64,000 nt of DNA from Lachnospiraceae bacterium AB2028 (GTDB lineage: Bacteria > Bacillota > Clostridia > Lachnospirales > Lachnospiraceae), in NCBI GenBank assembly GCA_000621425.1, contig JHYJ01000003.1, forward strand, positions 1 to 64,000. Reading direction: 5' to 3'. The translations under genes and the position numbers were made by a program. Of this stretch, positions 53,955 through 63,775 are shown piece by piece (position 1 is the stretch's first letter; each line of letters starts with the position of its first letter). The notes beneath the pieces were generated by a model. It was not told the origin of the DNA. It saw only the letters and a program-made list of their open reading frames with translations, and did no database searches.

Positions 53955-55406
53955 TTATCCCTGCTCCATCTCAAGCTTGATCAGGTTGTTCATCTCGGCC
54001 GCATATTCAAGAGGCAGCTCCTTGCTGACAGGATTTGCAAAGCCGCTTACTATCATCGCCCTTGCATCAGCTTCCCTTATTCCCCTGCTCATCAGGTAGA
54101 ATACAGCCTCGTCATCGATCTTACCAATCTTTGCCTCATGTCCCACATCTGCCTTGTCGGTACGAATGTCCATAGCAGGCACCGTATCGGATCTGGAAAT
54201 GCTGTCCAGCATAAGGGAACCGCAGTTTACCGAAGCCTTTGAACCTTCAGCAGTGCTCCTTATTTCTACGCTGCTGCGGTATGTGCTGATACCGCCGCTC
54301 TTGCAGATGGACTTTGTATCTATGAATGATGATGTACCTTTTCCGATATGCACCATCCTTGCGCCTGTATCCAGGTTCTGACCTTTTCCGGCAAAAGTCA
54401 CGCCGGTAAATTCTGCATGGGAATTGTCGCCCTTAAGTATGGAAGTAGGATAAAGGTAGGACTCATGGGAACCGAAGGATCCGGATATCCACTCCACTGT
54501 TCCGCCTTCCTCACAGATGGCGCGCTTAGTGTTAAGGTTGTACATATTCTTGGACCAGTTCTCTATGGTCGAATACCTGAGATGTGCATTCTTGCCTACG
54601 AAAAGCTCCACGCAGCCTGCATGAAGATTGGCAACATTATACTTAGGCGCAGAGCATCCTTCTATGAAATGCACGTCAGCACCCTCGCTGACTATGATCA
54701 GGGTATGCTCGAACTGTCCTGCTCCCGGTGCGTTAAGCCTAAAATATGACTGCAGGGGTATGTCTACCTTTACTCCGGGGGGAACATATACAAATGATCC
54801 GCCGGACCATACCGCACCGTGAAGGGCTGCAAACTTATGGTCAGTGGGGGGCACCAGTTTCATGAAATGCTCCCGCACCATTTCTTCAAACTCGCCGGTA
54901 AGCGCAGACTCCATATCGGTATATATAACGCCCTGCTTTGCCACATCCTCGCGGACATTGTGGTAAACCAGCTCTGAATCGTACTGCGCGCCCACGCCAC
55001 CAAGACTTTCACGCTCTGCCTGGGGTATGCCCAGCTTGTCAAAAGCATTCTTTATATCTTCGGGAACATCTTCCCAGGATGCCTTCATATCAGTCTTTGG
55101 CCTTACATAGGTAACGATCTTTTCCATATCAAGACCGTCAATGGGCGGGCCCCACTTGGGAACCTTCAGCTCATTGTAGATCTTCAGCGACTTAAGCCTG
55201 AAATCAAGCATCCATTCGGGGTCATGCTTGGTTTCGGAGATCTCTCTTACTATCTCCTCCGTCAGGCCCTCGTCAACTTTGAAAAAGTCTTCCTCTCGCT
55301 CCTCATCCTTAAAGTCGTAAAGCCCGCGCTCCACATCTTCAAGAAGGATTCCGGAATCCCCTTCGTCTATATCTATAGGTGTATCTTTTCTTGCAATATC
55401 CGTCAT
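53955..55406 (-). CDS. sufB: SufB Fe-S scaffold subunit
   Basis: 483 residues. Blocks: ETKHDPEWMLDFRLKSLKIY, PPGVKVDIPLQSYFRLN, CSAPKYNVANLHAGCVELFVG, YSTIENWSKNMYNLNTKRA, SIFIDTKSI-like region and GHEAKIGKIDDEAVFYLMSRGI. The start overlaps sufC by ATGA. Confidence 0.97.
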   Translation of the reverse strand: MTDIARKDTPIDIDEGDSGILLEDVERGLYDFKDEEREEDFFKVDEGLTEEIVREISETKHDPEWMLDFRLKSLKIYNELKVPKWGPPIDGLDMEKIVTYVRPKTDMKASWEDVPEDIKNAFDKLGIPQAERESLGGVGAQYDSELVYHNVREDVAKQGVIYTDMESALTGEFEEMVREHFMKLVPPTDHKFAALHGAVWSGGSFVYVPPGVKVDIPLQSYFRLNAPGAGQFEHTLIIVSEGADVHFIEGCSAPKYNVANLHAGCVELFVGKNAHLRYSTIENWSKNMYNLNTKRAICEEGGTVEWISGSFGSHESYLYPTSILKGDNSHAEFTGVTFAGKGQNLDTGARMVHIGKGTSSFIDTKSICKSGGISTYRSSVEIRSTAEGSKASVNCGSLMLDSISRSDTVPAMDIRTDKADVGHEAKIGKIDDEAVFYLMSRGIREADARAMIVSGFANPVSKELPLEYAAEMNNLIKLEMEQG

Positions 55407-56134
55407 ATGTATTTCTCGAATCCGTTTGTATTTATCTCGTCGATCAGCTCCGAACCACCTTCCGCAGCTATCTTTCCTTTAACTATTACGTGTGTATGCT
55501 CTACATTCAGAGCCTCTAAGATCCTTGTATTGTGGGTGATGATGATAAGGGCACCGCCCTGCTTGGAAAAGATCTCCACGCCCTTGGACACTATCCTTAC
55601 CGCATCCACGTCAAGGCCTGAGTCTGTCTCGTCAAGAATGGCAAGTTTGGGCTTAAGCATGAGCAGCTGGAATATCTCTGCCTTTTTCTTTTCACCGCCG
55701 GAGAAACCAACATTCAGGTCACGCTCCACAAAGGCCTCGTCCATATCCAGCAGCTTGCAGGTCTCTTCAAGTTCCTTTTTATACTGGAAAATCCTTACAG
55801 CCTTGCCGGTTCTTTCCCTCATGGCACTGCGTAAAAATGCTTCAAGCGTAAGTCCCGGTACTTCCAGGGGATTCTGGAAAGACATGAACAGTCCCTTTTT
55901 GGCACGCTCATTGGCTGCCATTTTGGTTATGTCCTCACCGTCAAAGATTATGGAACCGTCTGTCACAGAATATGCGGGGCTTCCCATGATGACATTTCCC
56001 AAAGTGGATTTGCCCGCACCGTTAGGTCCCATAATGACATGTATGGATCCTGCATCAACATTCAGGTCAATACCGCCAAGTATCTCACCTGCTTCTATTC
56101 CTGCTTTTAAGCCTTTTATCTCAAGTAATGACAT
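55403..56134 (-). CDS. sufC: SufC ATPase
   Basis: 243 residues; ATG 56134 has GGGAGGAT upstream. Walker A MGPNGAGKSTLGNVIMG, signature FSGGEKKKAEIFQ, Walker B LAILDETDSGLDVDA. It powers Fe-S assembly on SufBD. First gene of sufCBD. Confidence 0.97.
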   Translation of the reverse strand: MSLLEIKGLKAGIEAGEILGGIDLNVDAGSIHVIMGPNGAGKSTLGNVIMGSPAYSVTDGSIIFDGEDITKMAANERAKKGLFMSFQNPLEVPGLTLEAFLRSAMRERTGKAVRIFQYKKELEETCKLLDMDEAFVERDLNVGFSGGEKKKAEIFQLLMLKPKLAILDETDSGLDVDAVRIVSKGVEIFSKQGGALIIITHNTRILEALNVEHTHVIVKGKIAAEGGSELIDEINTNGFEKYI

Positions 56135-56211
56135 ATATCCTCCCGTTTCACAAAACAATCTTCTTTCGGGTTAAACACACAGAGCCTATTATAATGCCCT
56201 TTATATCTTTT

Positions 56212-56778
56212 TTACAGTACGTTTTTTGCTTCACTATCCCCTTCGGTTTCCCCGGCCCTCTTTCTGACGCCCAGAATATATATAAGCATCACCAGTGCCC
56301 ACTCCGCTGTATATACCACCAAAGGGATCACAGACGTAAATCTTGTGAGAATGAGACCTATTACCAGAGACAGGCCTATAAAGATAAAGTACATCAGACG
56401 TGTAAGATATGCCTCATCTTCATCAACTGTATACTTCTTCCTGAGTCCCACAAAGCGGAGTACCAGAACCGGTATCAGGCTCGCAAAAAAAACTATGACA
56501 AAATAGATCACGAAGACAATTAAGAAAAGTACACCCAGCATTAAGTTTCCTGCCATCCCCAGCATAACAACTGCGAAGGTGACATCAGACCCGTCTACAT
56601 ATACATCCTTAATGTCGCTAACATCCAGAAATGCACCTTTCATATTGTCCGGGACAGAAAACTCATAAGCAAATCCCGCAGACAGATATGTACACCAGAC
56701 AAGGATAAGTGCCAAAAATATAAGCCTTACCTTTGCCGGAGTGTTCAGGCCTTTTATTTTTTCTACTATACTGCTCAA
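56212..56778 (-). CDS. Integral membrane protein of unknown function
   Basis: 188 residues, about five hydrophobic segments, no recognised motif. The TTG start at 56778 overlaps the ackA2 stop (TTGA), so it depends on ackA2 translation. It ends before sufC. Confidence 0.65.
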   Translation of the reverse strand: MSSIVEKIKGLNTPAKVRLIFLALILVWCTYLSAGFAYEFSVPDNMKGAFLDVSDIKDVYVDGSDVTFAVVMLGMAGNLMLGVLFLIVFVIYFVIVFFASLIPVLVLRFVGLRKKYTVDEDEAYLTRLMYFIFIGLSLVIGLILTRFTSVIPLVVYTAEWALVMLIYILGVRKRAGETEGDSEAKNVL

Positions 56779-57968
56779 AGCAGTGCGATGGTCTGCCTTG
56801 CTATAGCCAACTCTTCGTTGGTAGGAACCACCATTACGGTGATGGTCGAATCCTTTGTGGAAGCGATCACTTCCTCACCGTGAGTCTTGAATTTTTCCTT
56901 ATCTACCTTTACGCCCATAAATGCAAGATGGTCGCAGACAGCAGCACGTACGTCATAATTGTTTTCACCTACACCTGCGGTAAACGCGATTACATCTATA
57001 CCCTGCATTGCTACTGCGTAAGATGCGATATATTTTGCTACCCTGTAATTATAGGTTTCCAGAGCAGTCTTTGCCTTTTCATTTCCTTCTTCTATTGCTG
57101 CGGCAATATCCCTGAAGTCAGAAGATACACCGCCGGAAAGACCAAGTATGCCGGACTTTTTATTGAGAACGGTGTTAACCTCTGCTGCCGACAGACCTTC
57201 CTTTTCCCCTATATACTCAAGGATTGCGGGATCAAGGTCACCGGACCTGGTTCCCATTATCAGGCCCTCAAGCGGGGTAAGACCCATGGAAGTATCCATG
57301 CACTTACCGTTCTTTACTGCAGATATGGATGCGCCGTTTCCAAGGTGACACACAACGATCCTGAGCTCCTTACGGTCTTTTCCCATAAGCTCCGCAGCCC
57401 TTGCAGATACGTAGTCATGGCTGGTGCCGTGGAAACCGTAGCGGCGAACTTTATATTTCTCATAGTACTCATAAGGAAGTCCATACATATACGCTCTCTT
57501 CGGCATGGTCTGATGGAATGCCGTATCGAATACTGCAACCTGGGGAACACCCGGCATATTCTTCTCACAGGCATTTATGCCTATAAGGTTTGCAGGATTG
57601 TGAAGAGGTGCAAGTGCACTGAGCTCTTCTATGTCCTTTTTCACGCCCTTGTCTATAAGTACGGCTTTATCAAATTTCTCACCACCGTGAACTACCCTGT
57701 GTCCTACAGCTCCTATCTCAGAAAGATCCGATATTACACCGTGGTTCTTATCTACCAAAGCATCTATTACAAGCTTAACTGCTATATTGTGATCCTCCAT
57801 GGGAGTCTCGATCACAACCTTATCCTTGCCGGCAGGCCTATGTGTCAGCACGCTGCCGTCTATACCGATACGCTCCACAAGACCTTTTGCCAGTACATCC
57901 TCGGTATCGGAATCTATCAGCTGATATTTAAGAGATGAACTTCCGCAGTTTATAACCAGTACCTTCAT
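56775..57968 (-). CDS. ackA: Acetate kinase, copy 2
   Basis: 397 residues; ATG 57968 has AAAGGGG upstream. All acetate kinase motifs are present: [46 protein letters not shown] and [12 protein letters not shown]. It is about three-quarters identical to copy 1 by eye. No pta lies beside it; it is followed by a membrane protein and preceded by proS. Confidence 0.97.
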   Translation of the reverse strand: MKVLVINCGSSSLKYQLIDSDTEDVLAKGLVERIGIDGSVLTHRPAGKDKVVIETPMEDHNIAVKLVIDALVDKNHGVISDLSEIGAVGHRVVHGGEKFDKAVLIDKGVKKDIEELSALAPLHNPANLIGINACEKNMPGVPQVAVFDTAFHQTMPKRAYMYGLPYEYYEKYKVRRYGFHGTSHDYVSARAAELMGKDRKELRIVVCHLGNGASISAVKNGKCMDTSMGLTPLEGLIMGTRSGDLDPAILEYIGEKEGLSAAEVNTVLNKKSGILGLSGGVSSDFRDIAAAIEEGNEKAKTALETYNYRVAKYIASYAVAMQGIDVIAFTAGVGENNYDVRAAVCDHLAFMGVKVDKEKFKTHGEEVIASTKDSTITVMVVPTNEELAIARQTIALL

Positions 57969-58013
57969 ATTTTCCCCTTTCTGCCGCTTTAACATCTACG
58001 GTCGAAAACTTTA

Positions 58014-59444
58014 TCAATATGCCTTGCCCCAATATACCATCTTCTTAGCAGGCTTTCCGCAGCATACGCACTTATCGGAAATATTCTCCTGCTCAAAAGG
58101 CATACAGCGGCTGGTAACTGAAAGCTCTTCCTTTATCTTGTCCTCGCATGCCTGCTCGCCGCACCACATCGCTTTTACAAAGCCCGTCTTTTCACTGAAG
58201 ATCTTCTTAAACTCTTCATAATCTGTTGCCACAAAGGTCTGGGAATCACGGCGCGCCCTTGCTGCCTCCAGCATGTCTGACTGCATCTTATCAAGGATCT
58301 CACCGATCTTTTTCTCAAGCTCCGTAAAAGCAACATCAATCTTTTCCTTAGTGTCACGTCTTACAACAACGCACTTTCCGGCTTCGATATCCTTGGGACC
58401 AACCTCTATTCTCAAAGGAATACCGCGCATCTCCTGCTCGGAGAACTTCCATCCGGGACTCTTGTCGGTATCGTCTACCTTTACCCTGAATCCCTTCAGT
58501 ACTTCCTTTATCTCATCAGCCTTTGCAAGTACACCTTCCTTCTTCTGCTGAATAGGAATGATGCACACCTGGACAGGCGCTACCTTAGGAGGAAGTACCA
58601 GACCGGAATCATCACCGTGAACCATTATGATGGCACCGATAAGCCTGGTGGTCACACCCCAGGATGTCTGATGTACATACTGAAGCTTATTTTCGTTATC
58701 TGTATACTGAATTTCAAAAGCCTTTGCGAAACCATCGCCGAAGTTGTGGGATGTACCCGACTGCAGAGCCTTACCGTCATGCATAAGCGCCTCTACTGTA
58801 TAAGTTGCTTCTGCACCGGCGAATTTTTCCTTATCTGTCTTCTTGCCCTTGATAACAGGAACAGCACAGAATTCCTCAAGGAAATCTGCATAAACATTCA
58901 GCATCTGAACTGTCCTCTCCTCAGCCTCTTCAGCAGTTGCATGAGCAGTATGCCCTTCCTGCCACAGGAACTCACGGCTGCGAAGGAAAGGCCTTGTCTC
59001 CTTTTCCCAGCGCACTACCGAGCACCACTGGTTGCAGACCTGAGGAAGGTCACGGTATGAATGAACTGTATTTTTATAATAATCGCAGAATAAAGTCTCT
59101 GATGTAGGCCTTACACAAAGTTTGTCCTGCAGGGGCTGCTGTCCGCCCTCTGTTACCCAGGCTACTTCAGGCGCAAAACCTTCAACATGATCCTTTTCTT
59201 TCTGAAGAAGGCTCTCGGGAATAAACATAGGAAGATATACATTCTGTACACCTGTCTCCTTGAATCTTCTGTCCAGCTCATTTCTGAGTCTTTCCCATAT
59301 TGCAAAGCCTGCAGGCCTGATGACCATGCAGCCCTTAACGCTGGTGTAGTCCGTCAGCTCAGCCTTCTTTACTACATCCGTATACCACTGTGCAAAGTCT
59401 TCTTCCATTGAGGTGATAGCCTCAACCATTTTCTTTTCTGCCAT
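58014..59444 (-). CDS. proS: Prolyl-tRNA synthetase
   Basis: 476 residues of the short archaeal/eukaryote-like ProRS form. Motif 2 [38 protein letters not shown] and motif 3 [22 protein letters not shown] are visible, and the C-terminal zinc-like domain has [19 protein letters not shown]. It charges tRNA-Pro. Confidence 0.96.
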   Translation of the reverse strand: MAEKKMVEAITSMEEDFAQWYTDVVKKAELTDYTSVKGCMVIRPAGFAIWERLRNELDRRFKETGVQNVYLPMFIPESLLQKEKDHVEGFAPEVAWVTEGGQQPLQDKLCVRPTSETLFCDYYKNTVHSYRDLPQVCNQWCSVVRWEKETRPFLRSREFLWQEGHTAHATAEEAEERTVQMLNVYADFLEEFCAVPVIKGKKTDKEKFAGAEATYTVEALMHDGKALQSGTSHNFGDGFAKAFEIQYTDNENKLQYVHQTSWGVTTRLIGAIIMVHGDDSGLVLPPKVAPVQVCIIPIQQKKEGVLAKADEIKEVLKGFRVKVDDTDKSPGWKFSEQEMRGIPLRIEVGPKDIEAGKCVVVRRDTKEKIDVAFTELEKKIGEILDKMQSDMLEAARARRDSQTFVATDYEEFKKIFSEKTGFVKAMWCGEQACEDKIKEELSVTSRCMPFEQENISDKCVCCGKPAKKMVYWGKAY

Positions 59445-59504
59445 TTTTTCTTACCTCATTTTTATTTTAACTAAAATGTTTTTAGTGACAATTTTCCGAT
59501 CGAT

Positions 59505-59873
59505 CTAATAATACATCGATGATGACACAGCTTCGTTGTAAGCCCCTACGAGCCCCACTATGCTCACTCCGGTTACAAGCGTTACTATCAAAACAACGAT
59601 AGCAGTGATCAAAGTAACCAAAAATATCCACAGCAGGAACGATCTTGCAAAATTCTTTACATTAACGTTCTCCGGTGCAAATGCCAGAATGAGCATCATA
59701 ATAAAACCAATAACAGGGATACCGAAAAGGATCTCATATCCCAGGTAGCCCCACACTGATATAGGCTTGTATTTCGCTGAATCATAATATGCAGGATTTG
59801 GCTGTGGATAACCCTGATTGTATGGCTGCTGATACTGCGGTCCGCCATTGCCGGGATTCATGTTATTATCCAT
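59505..59873 (-). CDS. Small membrane protein with Pro/Gln-rich N-terminus
   Basis: 122 residues. A PQYQQPYNQGYPQPNPAYY cytoplasmic lead is followed by two or three membrane segments. AGGAGG precedes the ATG. Function unknown; similar small proteins are common in clostridia. Confidence 0.75.
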   Translation of the reverse strand: MDNNMNPGNGGPQYQQPYNQGYPQPNPAYYDSAKYKPISVWGYLGYEILFGIPVIGFIMMLILAFAPENVNVKNFARSFLLWIFLVTLITAIVVLIVTLVTGVSIVGLVGAYNEAVSSSMYY

Positions 59874-59951
59874 TCGCGCTACCTCCTGCCTAAATATTAT
59901 GTCGCAACCGTTACAAAAACAGCCGCTTTTCGATTAACGCAAAGTATTATA

Positions 59952-60045
59952 ACATAATTGCTCGGCGCTCGCCATCCATGGCTCGCTGTTCCCTCGCAAT
60001 TATTACAAAACATCCATGTTTGACATAATTGCCCGGCGCTCGCCA
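59952..60045. repeat. Paired 23-bp direct repeats with an inverted partial copy
   Basis: 59952-59974 and 60023-60045 match at 22 of 23 bases (ATTGCYCGGCGCTCGCC core). Between them, GGCTCGCTG...GCAATT is a partial inverted copy, so each repeat can form a hairpin with it. REP-like. Confidence 0.7.
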
Positions 60046-60055
60046 CAAAGCGAAT

Positions 60056-60799
60056 TCAGGTTTTTGTTTTTATAAGACGAAAGGTATTATCAAATCCTTC
60101 ATAGTTGATTCTGTATCTATGAAAGGTTTCCCTTACCTCATCAGACATTTTCGGTGAAAGGGTAAGCTGCTGACCGTTATCGAGAAAAATATCATCTACA
60201 TTAATTCTTTCTGTATGCAGTAGTGAAACTGCCTCAAACCTTGAAGTCCTTACAAACAAGCTCTCAGGCACCATTTTCAGGAAACTGCTTATGGGCATGT
60301 ATGTCTCGTAGTCACCATCAGTTGTATGGAGTATAAGCTTTCTTCCGCCGGTCTCCACATAAAAGATATCCTGGACAAATATCTTCACCTGCTTACGTCC
60401 GGTAAATATTTCCACATATGTCCTGTCAAAAGTCTTGCAAAGGACATTCTGCATGCATTTGTCAAACAGTTCACGGGCTATCGGCTTTTTCAGGTAATAA
60501 TCGGCCTGTATCTCAAAGGCTTCCGACGCATACTCATTGCTTCCGGAAACCAGCACTATTACTATATCCTTATCCTTCTCGCGAATAGTCCGGCCCAGCT
60601 CAATTCCGCTGATTCCCTCCATATATATGTCAAGAAAAGCCAGCTGAAAACCGCTCTGCCCTGAAGCAAAGAACTCCTCTGCGCTTTTGTATTCAGTGAT
60701 GTCAAAATAAACCAGTCGCTCTTCGGAATATTTCGCAAGAAAACGCTTGATCAGAGTGCGGTCAATGTCCGAATCGTCTATGATGGCTGTTTTTATCAT
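60056..60799 (-). CDS. LytTR-type response regulator
   Basis: 247 residues. Receiver domain: IIDDSDIDRTLIKRFL, phospho-Asp in LAFLDIYMEGISGIELG, VSGSNEYASEAFE and lysine in YYLKKPI. LytTR DNA-binding domain from about 135: VKIFVQDIFYVETGGRKLILHT, MVPESLFVRTSRFEAV, LTLSPKMSDEVRETFHRY. No sensor kinase is adjacent in the window. Its promoter is well placed. Confidence 0.92.
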   Translation of the reverse strand: MIKTAIIDDSDIDRTLIKRFLAKYSEERLVYFDITEYKSAEEFFASGQSGFQLAFLDIYMEGISGIELGRTIREKDKDIVIVLVSGSNEYASEAFEIQADYYLKKPIARELFDKCMQNVLCKTFDRTYVEIFTGRKQVKIFVQDIFYVETGGRKLILHTTDGDYETYMPISSFLKMVPESLFVRTSRFEAVSLLHTERINVDDIFLDNGQQLTLSPKMSDEVRETFHRYRINYEGFDNTFRLIKTKT

Positions 60800-60832
60800 A
60801 TAGTCACCCCGGTATCTTCCCCCACAAAGGTG

Positions 60833-60861
60833 ATTATAAGACTATTTGGAAAAAAATGCAA
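60833..60861 (-). promoter_or_regulatory. Promoter of the LytTR gene
   Basis: TTGCAT (60856-60861), 17-base spacer, TATAAT (60833-60838) on the minus strand, directly after the ncRNA terminator. Confidence 0.8.
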
Positions 60862-61055
60862 AGAAAAAAGCCACATCCCATACAGGCCGGATACCCTCTG
60901 CAACCTCCCCCCGTTGGTTGTCAGATAGCATCCGCCTTATAAGATACGGCTTTTGAAAGCTCGCTCTCCGCTTTGTATCAGGTCTCACAGACCTGGACCC
61001 CTATCTCCCCCCAGAGTAACAGTCATTGTATGCGGAAAAGCTCTTTCTCCCTCAT
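60862..61055 (-). ncRNA. Independent structured RNA, 6S-like candidate
   Basis: A ~194-nt transcription unit between its own promoter and a U-run (60864-60869). The ends pair: CCGCAT near the 5' end with ATGTGG near the 3' end, extended by AGAAAGAGC/GGCTTTTTTCT and ACA/TGT. Inside are CAGGTCTGTGAGACCTG (a stable hairpin) and AAAGC/GCTTT pairings. Length, closed rod form and purine-rich internal loops fit 6S RNA, but I cannot confirm the family. Confidence 0.55.
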
Positions 61056-61061
61056 GGGTTC

Positions 61062-61091
61062 ATTATATGAAAGAAGTGTATACAAATTCAA
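61062..61091 (-). promoter_or_regulatory. Promoter of the structured RNA
   Basis: TTGAAT (61086-61091), 18-base spacer, TATAAT (61062-61067) on the minus strand. Confidence 0.75.
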
Positions 61092-61262
61092 TAAACCTTG
61101 CTTAAAATGTCCTATTGTTGTCTTAAAATTGCAGTTTCGGGGGTTATAACCCCATTTTTCCGGCCAAAATCCCACATCCTGCCGTATCAACCTTTTGACC
61201 GGCGCTTGTATTTGTGCTAATATAAACGGGTTTTTAGGGATTAATGGACAGAGAATAAATTA

Positions 61263-62393
61263 ATGAAGAAATTTTTAAAAGCTATTGGCTGGATATTCTT
61301 ATTTATAATGACTGCCGCAGCAGCCGTTTTTCTTACGCTCTATTTGCTGATGAGAATGTTCTGCTATGGGCCGTCCGAGTCCGCCAGGGATACCTTCGTG
61401 TCCACTATGCTGGAAACAGGCGGAATGAAGTTTGTCATATCCTGGTTTTTCACCGATGAAGAAGTAATGGAGATCACAGGGGCCAATGAACCTGCGGAGG
61501 TTGCTTCGGATACCAATGCCGAACTGGTAAATATCCCTTCTGCATCTGATAATGAAGTTTCACAATCCGATGCCGGCCAGACAGAAACAGATCTTCCGGA
61601 GGCATTACTGGCTGCATACGAAGCAGATGATGACGGCGACGGGCTTATACTTGTCCCAATTACTTCACATACTTTTTCAGCATCCCTTCTGGTAATCAGG
61701 GATCCTTCAAGAATACGCTTGTCATCCTCATATCCCTGGTCAACGGAAGCCCGGGAACGTAATGGACTTACTGTCGGTCAGCATTGTGAACAGTCTGATG
61801 CCGTTGCAGGCATAAATGCCGGCGAATATGTGACATCAGGAACCAACTGGGGCGGCATGCCTGTGGGTGTAGTAGTCCAGGATGGAGAGATTCTTTACAA
61901 TGGTCCCACCTATGGGGATGTAATGGTGGGCTTTAATGAAGACAATGTCCTTGTGGTCAAGGATGTAAGCGGAATGTCTGCAGCAGCTTTCCAGAGCTAT
62001 GTGACAGAAAACCACATAACCGATGCAGCCTCTTTCAAAGACATTTCCGGCGGCAATATCAACCACTTTACCAAGCTTATAATAAACGGCGAGGCAGTAG
62101 AACTCGGCGGAAAGGGTTCAGGAGCCAATCCCCGCACAGCCATAGCACAGTGTGCCGACGGGACAGTTCTTTTCCTCTGTACCGACGGAAGGGGCACAGG
62201 CGGACATTTAGGCGCTACCGGCCAGGACCTTATAGACCTGCTGCTGCAGTACGGCGCCGTAAATGCAGCCAATCTCGACGGCGGGAGCTCCTCCGCACTG
62301 TTTTTCAACGGAGAATACACTACCGGTTCCACACATATGTTATATGCTGACACATCAAGAAATGTGCCTACGGCATTTGTGGTAATGAAGTGA
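61263..62393 (+). CDS. Phosphodiester glycosidase (NAGPA-like) membrane protein
   Basis: 376 residues. One N-terminal membrane segment (about 8-30), an acidic linker, then the NAGPA/DUF2233 domain (about 130-376): INAGEYVTSGTNWGGMPVGVVVQDG, NPRTAIAQCADGTVLFLCTDGR and NLDGGSSSALFFNGEY. Family members split GlcNAc-1-phosphodiesters or act in exopolysaccharide turnover. It overlaps the next gene by four bases. Confidence 0.88.
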   Translation: MKKFLKAIGWIFLFIMTAAAAVFLTLYLLMRMFCYGPSESARDTFVSTMLETGGMKFVISWFFTDEEVMEITGANEPAEVASDTNAELVNIPSASDNEVSQSDAGQTETDLPEALLAAYEADDDGDGLILVPITSHTFSASLLVIRDPSRIRLSSSYPWSTEARERNGLTVGQHCEQSDAVAGINAGEYVTSGTNWGGMPVGVVVQDGEILYNGPTYGDVMVGFNEDNVLVVKDVSGMSAAAFQSYVTENHITDAASFKDISGGNINHFTKLIINGEAVELGGKGSGANPRTAIAQCADGTVLFLCTDGRGTGGHLGATGQDLIDLLLQYGAVNAANLDGGSSSALFFNGEYTTGSTHMLYADTSRNVPTAFVVMK

Positions 62394-63775
62394 TCATGAA
62401 AGATAACGAAAGAGATGAAAACAGAATAAACGAGCGTCAGTGGAACGAACATCCCCGCAGGAAGAGAAAGCCTTCAAACGAAAACAAGTCTGAGCAGACT
62501 CCCACGTCTGACCTGACAGAGGATCTCGAGCTTACGGATGTTGAAAAAAATAAAACTCACACTCCTTTTTCACCACTATGGATCATCTATGCAGTATGGT
62601 GCCTTATCCTTATTGCCGGGATGTTTTATACCCTTGATTATGCCAAAAAGAGCCTGACACTTTATGAAGCCGCAAGACCTGAGCACCTGATGGACAGCCT
62701 TGTAGCTTCGGTATCTGCAGACGGCCTCAGCGACCACGCTGTCCTTTCAAAATCTATGGACGGCGAAAATACAATAAGCTACAACATCGCAGTCAATAAC
62801 ACTGTAAGCTGTAATTACTTTGAAAATCCCTACACCTATGTGGCACAGCTGAACGACATATTGGATAAAGAACCCCTTACATACGAAAAGACCGGCCAGG
62901 ATTTCACAACCGGGGCACTTACCTATGCGCTCTTTGCAGGCGACCTTCATTTCGGGGATATAACACTGCTTCCGGGCAGCTCCTATACAAGGATGAAACT
63001 GCTGACCATGACAGACTGGGCGCCGGAAAGCATCACGATATTCAAAGAGCCTGAAGACTACAGCATACAGATCGATATCCCGGATAATTTCACAGTAGAG
63101 GTAAACGGCATGCCTGTTCCCGATGAATACACCGTCGCTGAAAAAGAAAGCAGCAATCTCGAATTCTGTGAAAAATATGTCGATGTTCCCGGCACAAAAA
63201 CAATCTTTATCGAAGGTTTTCAGGACGAAGCTGTCATTGATATAAAGGATTCCAACGGCGAGGATGTCGAGTATGCTGCGGAAAAGATTCCTGAAAACAG
63301 TGGAGAAAGCATTTCAGATAATACCGACGATATAGATTATCCCGGCCGGTATGCTTCTTCGATAGAGCAGATTAATTACAGCTGCGGTTTCCCTTCACCG
63401 GAAATGCCTGCTGAATTAAAGGATACCGTACTTGATATGACAGAAACCTATTCCCTGTTTTTCACAAGGGACCTTCCGGGGTCAACTGCAAGCATTGATC
63501 CAATACGCTATATCTTCCCCGAGGATTCGGAATACCTGAAACTTGCGGAAACATACCGCAGGCAGGATATGGAAATAATCGTTGCACACAGCAACACCCA
63601 TTTTGAAAATGTGACAGTAGATGACTATACCGTTTATAACAATGAATGTTTTTCCTGCCGCGTGGCCTTTGACAAGATAATGACCATGTACGGCAAGGAA
63701 GTCACGGATGACACAGACAGTGTCTACTACTTTGTATTAATCGACGGAGAGTGGAAGATTGCGGATATCCGATAA
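62390..63775 (+). CDS. Membrane-anchored protein of unknown function
   Basis: 461 residues from GTG 62390 (GTGA overlap), or 459 from ATG 62396. A charged cytoplasmic lead (about 65 residues) is followed by one membrane segment (about 66-85) and a large acidic outer domain with two beta-rich parts (about 95-275 and 315-461). No motif recognised. Coupled to the phosphodiester glycosidase gene, so an envelope role is likely. Confidence 0.75.
   Translation: MIMKDNERDENRINERQWNEHPRRKRKPSNENKSEQTPTSDLTEDLELTDVEKNKTHTPFSPLWIIYAVWCLILIAGMFYTLDYAKKSLTLYEAARPEHLMDSLVASVSADGLSDHAVLSKSMDGENTISYNIAVNNTVSCNYFENPYTYVAQLNDILDKEPLTYEKTGQDFTTGALTYALFAGDLHFGDITLLPGSSYTRMKLLTMTDWAPESITIFKEPEDYSIQIDIPDNFTVEVNGMPVPDEYTVAEKESSNLEFCEKYVDVPGTKTIFIEGFQDEAVIDIKDSNGEDVEYAAEKIPENSGESISDNTDDIDYPGRYASSIEQINYSCGFPSPEMPAELKDTVLDMTETYSLFFTRDLPGSTASIDPIRYIFPEDSEYLKLAETYRRQDMEIIVAHSNTHFENVTVDDYTVYNNECFSCRVAFDKIMTMYGKEVTDDTDSVYYFVLIDGEWKIADIR

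Noticed and set aside
56733-57938. 401-codon plus-strand ORF opposite ackA copy 2
   Set aside because: Full antisense to a clear acetate kinase; composition is that of a reversed-complement frame, as also seen opposite ackA copy 1.
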